Positions 44,511 through 54,666 of a stretch of 64,000 nt of DNA are shown here, in pieces. The notes beneath the pieces are model-generated. The model ran no database searches, was not told the origin of the DNA, and saw nothing but the letters and a program-made list of their open reading frames with translations. The stretch's first letter is position 1. Every line of letters starts with the position of its first letter. The DNA comes from Cryptomeria japonica (taxonomy: Eukaryota; Streptophyta; Pinopsida; Cupressales; Cupressaceae), in contig NC_081407.1 of assembly GCF_030272615.1 (NCBI RefSeq), positions 145,947,744 to 146,011,743 of the forward strand. The letters are read 5' to 3'. The position numbers were made by a program, and so were the translations under genes.

Positions 44511-47500
44511 ATGGCATCCACCTCTGCAATTGAATACATAGCAAACCCTACTATTGTTGAGGTAATAAAAAGACCTAGGCCCGTATTTCAGTTAGTTCTC
44601 AAGATAGCAAAGAAGGATGATACCTTAGGTGCATTTTCTCAAATTCCTAAGGGAGTTGTATATGCTAAAGACCCCTAAATGTACATCCACTATAACATTG
44701 AAGAGTTAGGAGATGAGGAAATCAAAACCATGTATAAAACCATAATATGTGATGATACCGGCAATGTTAAGGATGAACACAAGATTATTGAAACCCTAGG
44801 ATTTACAGAAATCCTTAGCATTCCTGAATTTCCTAAGGATGTGATTACGATTGTTTTAAGCAAAGTACATGGAGAATTTTTCTGGTTAGATGCAATCCAT
44901 AAGATCACCAAGGAAGCTGTGAAAGCTGTCACAGGGTTACCGACCACCGGTAAGAGACCAGATAAAACCAAGAAGGTTCCCAATGACCTAGTTACAAAAC
45001 TAACCGGTGCAACATTTGACAAGAGATCTCTAAGGGTTAATGATATAAAAGATGTCAATGTGAGATTCATCAATATGATATTAGGTTATAAAGCCACTCA
45101 TGCTAATAGACTTAACTCAGTTTCAAGTTTATGCATTAAGAGTGCTTATGATATGGTAACAGACAATGCAAAAATTGACATATGTGAATGGTTAAAGGAT
45201 GAACTAATTGACAACATTGGAAAAATCAAGAAGAACAAGAAAGGAACTTTTAGATTTGGAAATCTATTAGTATGCCTAATGCTACACATAACAAAATAGG
45301 TTCCCGGTATAGGTTATAAAGAACTTGGATATGACATACCGGTAGGAAAGCAATTGACTGAACTATTCAATAACATGGGTGAGAACAAGGAGAACAATAT
45401 AAATGACTTCTTTCAAGCATTAAAGACCAAAATGAAGAAAAGAATAAGGTTATCTCAGAAAATAGTAGACAAATAAAAAGATGATATATGCTTTGTTATT
45501 AAGAAAGATAAAATCTGGATGGAAGCGGTCATTCCAAGAACAATTTGGGTAACTGAGATGGGCTATGAAACAAATGACCACATAGTTGAAACATATGCTA
45601 AAGCACTTCTGGAAGCCCCCCAATGAACCTAAGGAAGAAGTATTTGGTAATGCTGAGACTATAGAAAGCCAAATACAATCAAAGAAAAGAGTAAAGAAGG
45701 TTGAGGCATTTGTAAGGAAAGAATCCAGGCAAGCAAAAGCCATTAAGGAAGATGTATTGAAGAAAACCGGCATAACAGAGGATGAGTTGGAAGCTCCACA
45801 ACCTAAAACTCATCTATCACTGGTAGGTACTTCTTCGGAAGGTGACATGCCAGCAACTTTTAAAAGAGTTGTAAGAAAGAGAGATCCCTTACCGACAACC
45901 ACACCTTCACCTAGAAGGATAAGGCAAAAGTAACAAGCCATGAGATCTTCGGTTAGAAAGGCCACCCCAAAGAAGAAACTCACACCTAAGAAGAAGAAAA
46001 GGACAAATAGAGACTTGGCACCTCTTGATGTACTGCTAAATGAAATCATAGAGGAAGGAAAACTAAAGAACATAGGGAAAATCTATGACACTCTAATTGC
46101 TGATGAGAAAGAACAAGTTGCGAACAGTGTTATATTGCATATGGACATGTACAAGAAATTTTTGATGGAAGTAGCAAATGAAACTCCTGATGACTTATTC
46201 AAAAGACTTGAGGTCAGAAGGCAAGCAGTGATAGAATTAGATAAGAAAATAAAAATTGAGAAACTACTTGCTGTATATCTGATAAACTCTCCTAAGGAAA
46301 TTGATGACTTGATTTCTCAAGAAAATTGGTCAGTATTCTCTAGTGCACACTAGCATATTTCACTAATGGCAGGAAGAGTCAATAAAGTGATAGAGGAAAT
46401 AGAAGATGGATGGGATATATTCCTGGTTGACAAAGAAAAACAAGAAGAGTACAGGAACCCTAAACCTATAAAGGTATATCAGAAAGATAGAGACAAGGGG
46501 AAAGGCAAAGTTGGTGGACCACCAAGCATCAAAGTTAAAGACAACCTACCTCCACTGGTGAAAACAACAACTATTGAAGATCAACCGGCAGCAGAAAGTA
46601 TGGATGTAGAGGATAGCAATCCTAATTCTGAAGTCCTATATACTGTAAATGTTGATACTCAAAAGATCAACATAATAGTGGACAAGGATTCAATTGACAA
46701 GTCAAATATGGCTAAGGAGCCTCCGGTAGTAGGGGAAACAGAGAAACCGGTAGAAGATACAAAGAAAAAGGTAGAGACTGAGTCACAGATAGAGTCAACA
46801 CAACATACAGAGAAACCAATAGAGCTAAAGGCTCCGGAATAGGTACATAAGGAAACAGTGCCACCAGTAACCAGTCAAGTAGGAAAACCAGTGCTTAAAG
46901 AAATGCAGATACAAACTTACCTACCGGAGGTCAATACAAGCATGGTTACTACCACCGGTACTTAGATTGTTGGATCATCATCAACATTCAAGTCAACAAA
47001 TGTGACTGAGGTATTACTTGATTCTATCAAGAAAATAACTGACTGCAGCTCACAGGCTCATAAAGCAATTGATGATTCCATACCAATTTTGAAGGTAATA
47101 GCTCCCAACTGTAATATAGATAATAAAGATTCTTTAGGACAATTGGATACATTGTGCAAATATATCTCAGAAAATATTGAGAAAATAAAGGAAGAATCAG
47201 TGAAGGATAAGGTAGAGATTCAAAAGCAGAAATTCTTTGATGAGGAAATAAAGAAGTGTAACAGAATTTTTGATACACTTCTACCGGAACTATGTAGTTT
47301 GTTGAAAGAATACAAAAATCTGTATAAGGATACATGTAAAATAAACTTTTTGACTGTAGATATTGACAAGAAAATAAGCAAGACACGGGATGAGATAAAT
47401 AAACTTCTAGACAACTTTGTCAACTCACCTGATTTACTATCAGCTTTTGAAGAGAAGATAGCAAATTTTGAGGAAGAACTACTCAAATTGGAAAGGGAGA

Positions 47501-47757
47501 AAGAAAGGACAATAAATAAGGCAAAACATTTGACATCTAAACTAAGTCCTAGATTGGACTATTTAGCATCTCTGTGGAAGGAAATTTGTGAGGCACTAAC
47601 ACAGGGTAGCAAAACACTAGCAGAGCATTTGCAGCATCTCATCGGTATAGTGAAGAGAACTGAGACAACAATAAAAGATAGTAAGAAGTTTATGGATAGT
47701 ATAAACCTAATTTTGGGAGATCTTTTTCAGATAATAACTACCAAGCTACAAGGTTGA
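44511..47757 (+). pseudogene. Long unknown ORF replacing pol (about 1080 codons, broken)
   Basis: Function unknown. From ATG 44511 the frame carries stops at 44676, 45297 and 45474, then shifts in a run of six C (45616-45621), where five would restore it; beyond that are stops at 45931, 46351, 46840 and 46963, ending at TGA 47755. The N-terminal third looks globular, with FWLDAIHKITKEAVKAVTG and a later segment CLMLHITK, weakly like plant transposon-associated domains. The middle is basic and Pro/Lys-rich (KKKLTPKKKKR near 45970). The C-terminal 250 residues (47002-47757) are coiled coil. No polymerase, protease or integrase motif is present. Confidence 0.85.
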
Positions 47758-47960
47758 GGTTATGGATAGCTGAAACTACAAACTTTGCTGACATCTTGAC
47801 AACCTTTGTCATTGATGCCAAAGGGGGAGTAGTGGAATGAGAAAGTTCAAAACACAAGAATCATATGCTCAGGGGGAGCTCTCACATTTTTGGTAACATT
47901 TTTGGACTGCACACTTTTGGATACTTTTTGAAATTTCTCATGAGTGTTGCCATCAATGCC
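47758..47960 (+). other. 3' untranslated segment with duplicated polypurine-like motif
   Basis: The motif GCCAAAGGGGGAG occurs twice: at about 47818 (GATGCCAAAGGGGGAG) and as the true tract at 47961-47970. No gene is seen. Confidence 0.6.
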
Positions 47961-47970
47961 AAAGGGGGAG
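47961..47970 (+). promoter_or_regulatory. Polypurine tract of copia-type element
   Basis: AAAGGGGGAG lies 2 bp before the TGTTGG start of the 3' LTR and would prime plus-strand synthesis. Confidence 0.9.
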
Positions 47971-47972
47971 AT

Positions 47973-48771
47973 TGTTGGCATATGCACACTCCAATGAGAC
48001 ATTGTATGTGATTGAAGGTTTTGTCATTGATGGCAACCTTGCATCCCTATGGCACCGGCAAGACATTATACTGGCAAAGCATTACACCGGCAAGATAGTA
48101 CACCGACATCAGCAGAACACTCTACACCGACATTGGCACAAAAGAAAGAAAGTATACCGGCACAGAGGCCGACAGGATTTTTGTTTTGTAATATTTTATT
48201 TATTATTGTAAGCCAACTTGACAAATTGTAAAATGACTCTTATATATAAAGGAGATCATTGTAGACATTTGTAATAGTGATGGTAGAAGCATAAAGGAAA
48301 ATATTAGGCAGACCTAATGTGTGAAATATAGGTCAAAGGGTATATGTAAAGAACAGAGCAAGAACCGGTACTGAATCTGGCATTGAAGATGCTATTGTAA
48401 AGCAGTACAACTTATGGATTAGTATAATCCTTATTGTAAGTCAGTGTGACTTCCCATTGAGCAGTGAGCTCTAGGCAGTTGGCCTTCTTGCATGTGTAGG
48501 CCCCTATTGTAAGTAATATTCTCTTATTGGCCAGTGAGTGAATATTGTGGGTCACAAATCCCACTAAGGTTTTTCCCACACCGGGTTTCCTCATTAACAT
48601 CTTGTGTTATAGTGTACTTTACATGTGGATATTCTTGATTCTGTTTATTGCATTATTTCTTGCATACCGGTACTATTATATTATGTTCTGCATGTTTTAA
48701 CTAAAGAAATTCTTATTACCGGTTAGATACTGATTGACGCCCCCCTCTCAGTAACTGTGGGACCCCTAACA
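47973..48771 (+). repeat. 3' LTR of copia-type element (799 bp)
   Basis: Collinear with the 5' LTR. It ends CCTAACA followed by AAGGA. In the first 250 bp about 15 differences from the 5' LTR were counted by eye, mostly transitions in CCGG or CpG context. Confidence 0.95.
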
Positions 48772-48776
48772 AAGGA

Positions 48777-49311
48777 AAGGTAACTTTTCTTGATGAATAA
48801 TGACTTTATTGCTCCTTTTAATTCCTTGAATCTTATAAGGTCATTTATTTGTAAACTTTTTTGTTAATAAAGTATTCATTCACTAAAATTCTAAGAGCAT
48901 GGGTAAGTGTGAGCAAATTTGATCATTGATTTCTTCCTTTAGAAATGACAAAGACAAACTGAAGTAAAGGTTTAGATAAAAATGTTTAACTAGATTAAAA
49001 AAACTCCTAAAATAGTTGTCATGCCCCATCCTCTTAGATTGTGATAGCTAAGTAGGGGGACACAAGCATTATTTAATTGACGAATGATATTAGACAAGAA
49101 GGATAATAAGAAGAACATATATGTTGACATAATAATGTTAGAAAAATAGAGAGACAACAATAAAGAAAATATGTAAGGAAGAGAGGATGACCCAAGGGGA
49201 TAATAAGGATAAAAAATAAATTATGAGGAAGTTTAGGAACAGCTATATAACAAACAAGTAAACATCAAAAGGAAAGGTAACTTTTCTTGATGAATAATGA
49301 CTTTATTGCTT
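48777..49311. repeat. Remainder of left unit and the intact right unit of the 490-bp tandem duplication
   Basis: 48777-48823 completes the left unit; 48824-49311 is the right unit, close to identical to 41723-42172 plus 48777-48823. The right unit holds the uninterrupted target ATCAAAAGGAAAGGTAAC. Confidence 0.9.
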
Positions 49312-49894
49312 TTTATATATTAAAAGGAGAACAACACACTATTAAAAAAAGACAATAGGTGGTAGTAGATACACCTTCAAAGTCTATGTGAGATGAAGTC
49401 CAAACAACAAAAGAAAGTCTAATGAGACCAAGCTCAAACAATAAGAATTAATGAAGCTATTATGCAACAAGAGGTACACCATTAAAGAAGATCACAATTA
49501 TCTAACTTACTTTACACATCTATAAAAATGTAAAATAACTAACATAAACCAAGACAATGACACCACTTCACAAGAACTTATATCCTTCTACATTGAAAGA
49601 TTAATGTACCCATGATTATACATTGAAAAGAGCGAGATAACAAATAATAAATTCTAGAAGGTTATAGTTATGCGTCTACGTTAATTCCCCACATAAGAAA
49701 TTGGCAAAGATCAAGGAGTCGTGTAAGCAATTCAACAACGAAATCGAGAAGCGAATTACGAATAGAATCTGGGCAGTTGCGAAAATTTGACATCTGATCT
49801 TGGACACAACTGAATGGATAAATACCGATGTCTTAATTCCATCTGATTAGTTCCAACAAAACTATTTATTGGTATGCAAAAGTCAAGTGTTCGC
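49312..49894. other. Upstream intergenic region of the EG45-like gene
   Basis: No gene or transposon could be recognised. It is the nearest upstream DNA of the host gene and may contain its distal promoter. Confidence 0.5.
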
Positions 49895-49949
49895 ATATGG
49901 CATCGAATAGCTTCTCCTATCCATCAATATGGCATCGAATAGCTTCTCC
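49895..49949. repeat. 32-bp direct repeat upstream of the EG45-like gene
   Basis: ATATGGCATCGAATAGCTTC with adjacent CTCC occurs at 49895 and 49927, with a partial third echo of CTTCTCCATCTAC at about 50014. Confidence 0.8.
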
Positions 49950-50028
49950 ATCTACCCTAATGCTTTTAGTGGAAGCAAGAATAGAATCTGTAAGAAATAC
50001 GGTAAAGAAATACCTTCTCCATCTACTC

Positions 50029-50035
50029 TATATAA
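50029..50035 (+). promoter_or_regulatory. TATA box of the EG45-like gene
   Basis: TATATAA lies 69 bp upstream of ATG 50098, leaving a 5' UTR of roughly 35-40 nt if transcription starts about 30 bp downstream. Confidence 0.6.
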
Positions 50036-50097
50036 TAGATCCCGGGCTTATTGGACAGTAAAGAAAAACAATTTGAACTTAGTGATTCAACATAATC

Positions 50098-50692
50098 ATG
50101 AAGACATTATATGCAACTATATTTGCTATAATTTCAGTAAGTTTAGCGATTCACCTTCATTTTTGTGTGGCAGATGTGGGCACAGCAACTTTTTATGGCG
50201 CTCCTTATGTTCGTAACTATCGTTAGCTTGATAAAGCATTTCACCAGTACCTTTTGTTTTAGGTCTGATTATACTGTAAGGGGTTCTGATTTGATATTCC
50301 TTCTGATTATAAGTTGAGAGGTTGTACGTACGACCATTTATTATTATATTTTCTGGTTAGTTGATTTTTTTAATTTGGGTTTTGCAGCAACTTCATGCTA
50401 TGGATACAATCAGAGGCAATTTCCAGCAGGCAATCTTTTTGGAGCGGCTAATGACGCAATTTGGGACAATCAGGCAGCCTGCGGAAGAAAGTACAGAATT
50501 CGGTGTTTGAGCGGAACAAGTAATGAAAGAGTTAATCCATGCAGAAAAAGATCACTTGTCGTAAAGATTCTGGATTACTGTTCTTCTGCTGGATGCGATA
50601 ATGGCGATGCAACTTTGCATTTATCTGCGGATGCGTTTTCTCACATTGCTCATTCCTCTGCTAAAAAGATTAACGTCGAATATGAACAGTAA
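50098..50692 (+). CDS. EG45-like / plant natriuretic peptide-like secreted protein, two exons
   Basis: The only convincing host gene. Exon 1 is 50098-50212 and exon 2 50388-50692; the 175-bp intron has GT-AG ends (CTAC-like branch not checked; acceptor TTTTGCAG). The joined CDS is 420 bp, 139 residues. Residues 1-24 form a signal peptide (MKTLYATIFAIISVSL, then a short hydrophobic stretch), followed by ADVGTATFYGAPYVP, where the intron falls at codon phase 1. The single barwin/expansin-like domain has six Cys (in SCYGYNQ, ACGRKY, IRCLSG, NPCRK, DYCSSAGC) and ends INVEYEQ. Family members are apoplastic and linked to water, ion and stress responses. They lack the expansin cellulose-binding domain. 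Frame, splice sites and TATA box are all intact. Confidence 0.88.
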
Positions 50693-50935
50693 CTCTCCAT
50701 CTACCTACCTATCATTTACAATTATCACAAACAACTATAATTTTAAGAAAATATATAGTGCTGGACTGGGTATTTCATGCATGGCTGATCCTTATTGTTT
50801 TGCTGTTGTGTTTACAGAGTGTGATCCATCAGACTTGGTCACGAAGATGTTTGAGGGGCTCATAACTAGAATGAAGCTCTATATGAATGGATTGGGAAAA
50901 ATGCACGAGGGTCTAAACTAAATTGTTTGTAATTG
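50693..50935 (+). other. 3' region of the EG45-like gene with a possible extra exon
   Basis: An acceptor-like GTTGTGTTTACAG at about 50817 is followed by an open stretch ending at TAA near 50920. It could be a 3'-UTR intron or an alternative terminal exon. The main CDS stop at 50690 makes it noncoding in the simplest model. Confidence 0.3.
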
Positions 50936-52150
50936 ACTGCTACCATGGTATTGAATATATATATATATAGATCTAGTGGTCGTAGGTTTGGAATTTGATG
51001 GTCATCTATATCTGTTATATGAAAATTTTATTACGTTTGTTCATTTAAATGTTTTCCATTTGTTGTTTTTAAAAAAAATAAAATTCTTAATTTGTTTTAT
51101 TATTAATCATATATATTAAATATTAAAAATATACATTTAAATTAGAATTTAAGGAATCTCTCCTTTTTTTATTAATGTTAATAATGAAAATATATATTTA
51201 TAAAATTTACAAAAATTTCAAAAATTGAACTAAAAATTTCTAAACAATTAGTTAATTTTTAATATATTTTTCTATTCTTCAAAAATAAACTAAATTAATA
51301 GATTAATTTATATTATTCTATAAAAATCTTCACAAGACTTATTCAACCCAACAAACAAATTGGAACCAAATACCAAACATGTTCTAAAATAGAAACTCCT
51401 TTTTGATCTTTAGCTCTACAAATGAGTCTTTAAGATCATTGCCAAAATAAAAGGCTTCCATTCTACCCAAACATCATTATTGTCATATTAAAAAAATATT
51501 AGAAGGACTTTCACCTATGATGGCCTCATTGAGGATGATAGTCAAATTGCTTGATTATTTCTTCTTAACTAATAGTCTTATAAGCTTTTCAATAGTATTC
51601 TAATATTCTTTTGGGTCTGAGTACACACTTTAGAGTAAATAAACCACATAACCATTGTTGATCTTCAAAATACTCTTTTTTTTTTGGTTTTCATTTGTTT
51701 GCTGATTTCACCAAGAAAGTCCATTTTTTTGAGTTGGATCTTAAAAATTCTGCGACTTATGTCATCCTTGCGAAACATGCATGCAGAAGTGGGCAGGTGT
51801 GATTAGTTTCAAACAATAAGGAGATTAATGGAAGATAGAAGAATTAAAAAGATAGTGGAATGTAGTTGGATCGAAGATCAAAGCTAAAGGGGCTGAAAGT
51901 GGTTAGAGAAATTAATACTTCCCAACATATAATCGCTGCAATAGAGAAACTGTTATACAGTACATAGAATGTTACGATTGCAAGATTGAAGCCATAGCTG
52001 TAAGGAGATTGGTTTCAATCATTTCTTATTATAGATTCATAAAATTCTGGAAGCGATGCAACAGTGTATGGACATGCATCAAAGCATAATAGAAATGGGA
52101 TTTTTGTCGGATATTATAGTTTGGAAGTGTTCTGGTAGATCTGCAGGCAA
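50936..52150. other. AT-rich intergenic DNA with a TA microsatellite
   Basis: A short (TA)n run lies near 50957-50969. The rest is AT-rich and without gene-like frames. Some pieces (51650-52150) may be decayed transposon. Confidence 0.5.
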
Positions 52151-52153
52151 AAT

Positions 52154-52474
52154 ATGAAGCAGAGACAAGGCACAAACCCTCGTGAACTCTTTCCGAAAAT
52201 GCCTCGAAGATATATGTCATGTCAAGTAACGAATTGGAATGATTGCCAGGGTTCTCTTAAATCTAAATGTGACTTGGATGCCTTTAAAAATGTAGATGGC
52301 ATTCGTTTATCAAAGGAATTGATGATTCAAGGTGATCACAAGACTGAAGCTATTTTGTTACTAATAAACGGCTTAATGGAACCATCCCACATTGCCATCA
52401 TTAAGAGTGCTTCAAGTCAACAAGCTAGTGAGATCTCTTATATACATATTTCTGGATATGGTTGTTCTTGTTGA
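52154..52474 (+). other. Open frame of 106 codons, unrecognised
   Basis: It encodes a hydrophilic 106-residue sequence with no motif I recognise. No clear promoter or splice structure was found. Probably a chance frame or a fragment of a decayed element. Confidence 0.2.
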
Positions 52475-52850
52475 AGCTCAAGGAGGGCAACTAAATGATA
52501 TTGAACATCATATTACTAATGCCACTTCATTTGTTGACCATGGAGCTTAGAAACCTCAAGTTTCTAAGAAGCATTAAAGAAGTACAAGGAAATTCAAGAA
52601 AACGATCAATCATCCTAATGCTACAATATTCATAAAGGCTAGTAGTTCACAGTTTGAAATGGTGACTTCTAGATAAAATCAAAACACTTGTGTTTAAAGA
52701 TCAAATTGTTGATGAACAAGAAATTTACAAATTAAATGAAGACATGGAGGAGGCCACCCTCACAAAACCGACATCAAGTTCTTTCTTCAATTTAATGGGT
52801 TTGAAATTATTTTTTGAAAAGTGACTTATGTCATTTGTTGTAACTAAAAG
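52475..52850. other. No recognisable feature
   Basis: AT-rich sequence without a supported gene or repeat boundary. Confidence 0.5.
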
Positions 52851-53340
52851 TTAGAAAATAGACTCTTTTTGTGTAAAAGTTAGGTGGTTTCTAACTTTAT
52901 TAAAGTTCATCTTTAATTGCTCCAAATTGTACAAATAACTACGTTGCTCAAACTAAGTTAGTTACAAACCCAAAATGGGTAGTAATCCAACAAGGAGCTT
53001 ATAAATATGAGACTTGTATCATTATAAAAAGGGAGGACTTTTTACAAGGGGAAACTCAGGAGAAATTCTCAGAGATATTTTGAAAATCTTTTATGTTTAC
53101 ACTATGTACAAAAAGGACTTTGAAATTGTATAATTTCAAAGATAACGAAGAATGTAGTTTATTTTGTGTGTTCTAAATGTGTTCCTATATTATTATTGTT
53201 AATTTCTCATATGTTAAGTTGGTAACCCTTTTTATGCACGTGTAAAACATTGATTATCCGTGTGATTGATGTGATGAAACACACTTATCTCTTGTTATCT
53301 TGATTTGGATGTTCTTGTATAACCTATCTCTTTGTATGTC
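52851..53340 (+). repeat. LTR-like segment with TATA box
   Basis: The sequence has the layout of a copia-type LTR: AGTTAG-rich upstream part, TATAAATATGAGAC at about 53000, then an A/G-rich transcribed part with GGGGAAACTC and AAATTCTCAGAG. Boundaries and TSD could not be set. Confidence 0.35.
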
Positions 53341-53666
53341 GAGGTTTGTTATTCTTCTTTCACCATCATTACACACCTAACCATATTTCTATCCTAAAAT
53401 CCTCTCGTGATCTATCTCATTTGCGGAATCTTAATTGGTACTCATATGTCTGTCATTGGGGTTTCTTTTGTTCATCTTCATTTAGTTTTGATCTTTCTCC
53501 TTTTGGTACTTTTGGGTTAAAAGTACACAAATGTCCTAAAAACCCTTATCATATGAGGGAGCCACCCCTCACAAACGTAGAGGAAGATTGTGGTTTTACC
53601 ATAATGTCTCCAACTATTGGAATGATTGTCATTGCTCTTTGGGCGAACAAGGTCAGTTTTGGAGAC
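53341..53666 (+). other. Open frame of 107 codons, unrecognised
   Basis: 53346-53669 is open, but the composition is not gene-like and no domain is visible. Likely noncoding. Confidence 0.25.
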
Positions 53667-54109
53667 TGAATCATAGTGACAAATCTGTTTACCGACATAT
53701 TATAAATTAAAATATTATGTTATATTTACTTAGAATAACTTTTTGGGATTTACTAATAATTTAAAATGACATATATACACTTAGATAAAAACATAGCAAG
53801 TCATACTATATGGTCTAATCATTTTTTATAATCGTAATATATGTTTTAAAAGTGAAAAAGGGTCACATAGACCATGAAATTCTAGGCATGAGTGGAAGAA
53901 TGACTATATTGTATTTATATATGTCATACAATTATCTTAAATATCCTCAAATGAATGATTAAAGGCTCTTAAAGAGAGAAATCTAGAAAAAAGATGGAAG
54001 TTTCTATATGCCATAATGTTCCATAAGTTCAAATATTCAATAGATAAATGTTATTTCTAAAATTAGAATATTTTAAAATGTGTTCCTTAAATAAATATTA
54101 TCTCCAACA
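53667..54109 (-). repeat. Probable 3' LTR of the minus-strand copia element
   Basis: On the minus strand the copia coding region is followed by a junction ending in TGTTGGAGATAATA at 54109, the usual form of a copia LTR start (GAGGG-TGTTGGAGA). The far boundary near 53667 is only estimated. Confidence 0.45.
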
Positions 54110-54653
54110 CCCTCATAATGTTTATTTGGAGAAGATGATTACAATACTTAAAAACTCAAGACCTAAAAGATCTTGAATTTTGAAAAAAATTATTATAGGC
54201 AATACTTTGGTAAATATTTTATCAATTTGATCTTCAATTTCTTAGAAATTCAACATTATCATCTGTTTTTCAATCAAGCCACAAACAAAGTGATGTTGTA
54301 CTTCTATGTTTTTGGATCTAACATGATATATAAGATTTTTAGCTTGCTTGATAATGCTTTGATTATCACAAAATGTAAGTGCTCACAATTTTGTGGGTAT
54401 TTTGTTTCTTTAGTAGTATTCCAAGTCAAAATGATTCTTGAGATGCTTTTGATGAATCAACATATTAAGATTTTGTCGATGATTGTAACATTATTCATTA
54501 TTTCTTACTACAAGAAATTAGTCCTTAAATATATTTTAGTATTATTCTAATTGTTTTCCAATATTCAGTATGTAGATTTTTCATGTACCTAGATATAATG
54601 CAAATTTCATATGCAATATCTAATCTAATAATAGTAAGATTTAAGATACTTCC
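54110..54653 (-). pseudogene. Ty1/copia RNase H and RT end (minus), decayed
   Basis: The minus strand reads CDNQSIIKQAKNLIYHVRSK (about 54310-54370), then IEVQHHFVCGLIE and further, degraded IADIFTK-like sequence, which is the copia RNase H. Beyond it, to 54653, lies a broken version of the LVGSLKYLT-like block. A LINE-like insertion follows. Confidence 0.8.
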
Positions 54654-54666
54654 AACAAGTTATCTA

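Larger units (their letters stand above)
42173..48771 (+). mobile_element. Complete Ty1/copia-type LTR element without pol, carrying a gag-like and a long unknown ORF
   Basis: 6599 bp: 5' LTR 42173-42978, primer site at 42981, gag-like ORF 43050-44207, long ORF 44511-47757, polypurine tract 47961-47970, 3' LTR 47973-48771, and TSD AAGGA. No protease, integrase, RT or RNase H can be found, so the element depends on another for movement. Primer site and LTR form are Ty1/copia type. Related LTRs occur in the solo copy at 30876-31619, so the family has been mobile. Confidence 0.95.

Noticed and set aside
47027-47386. Minus-strand open frame of 119 codons
   Set aside because: It lies opposite the coiled-coil part of the long copia-type ORF and has no independent support.
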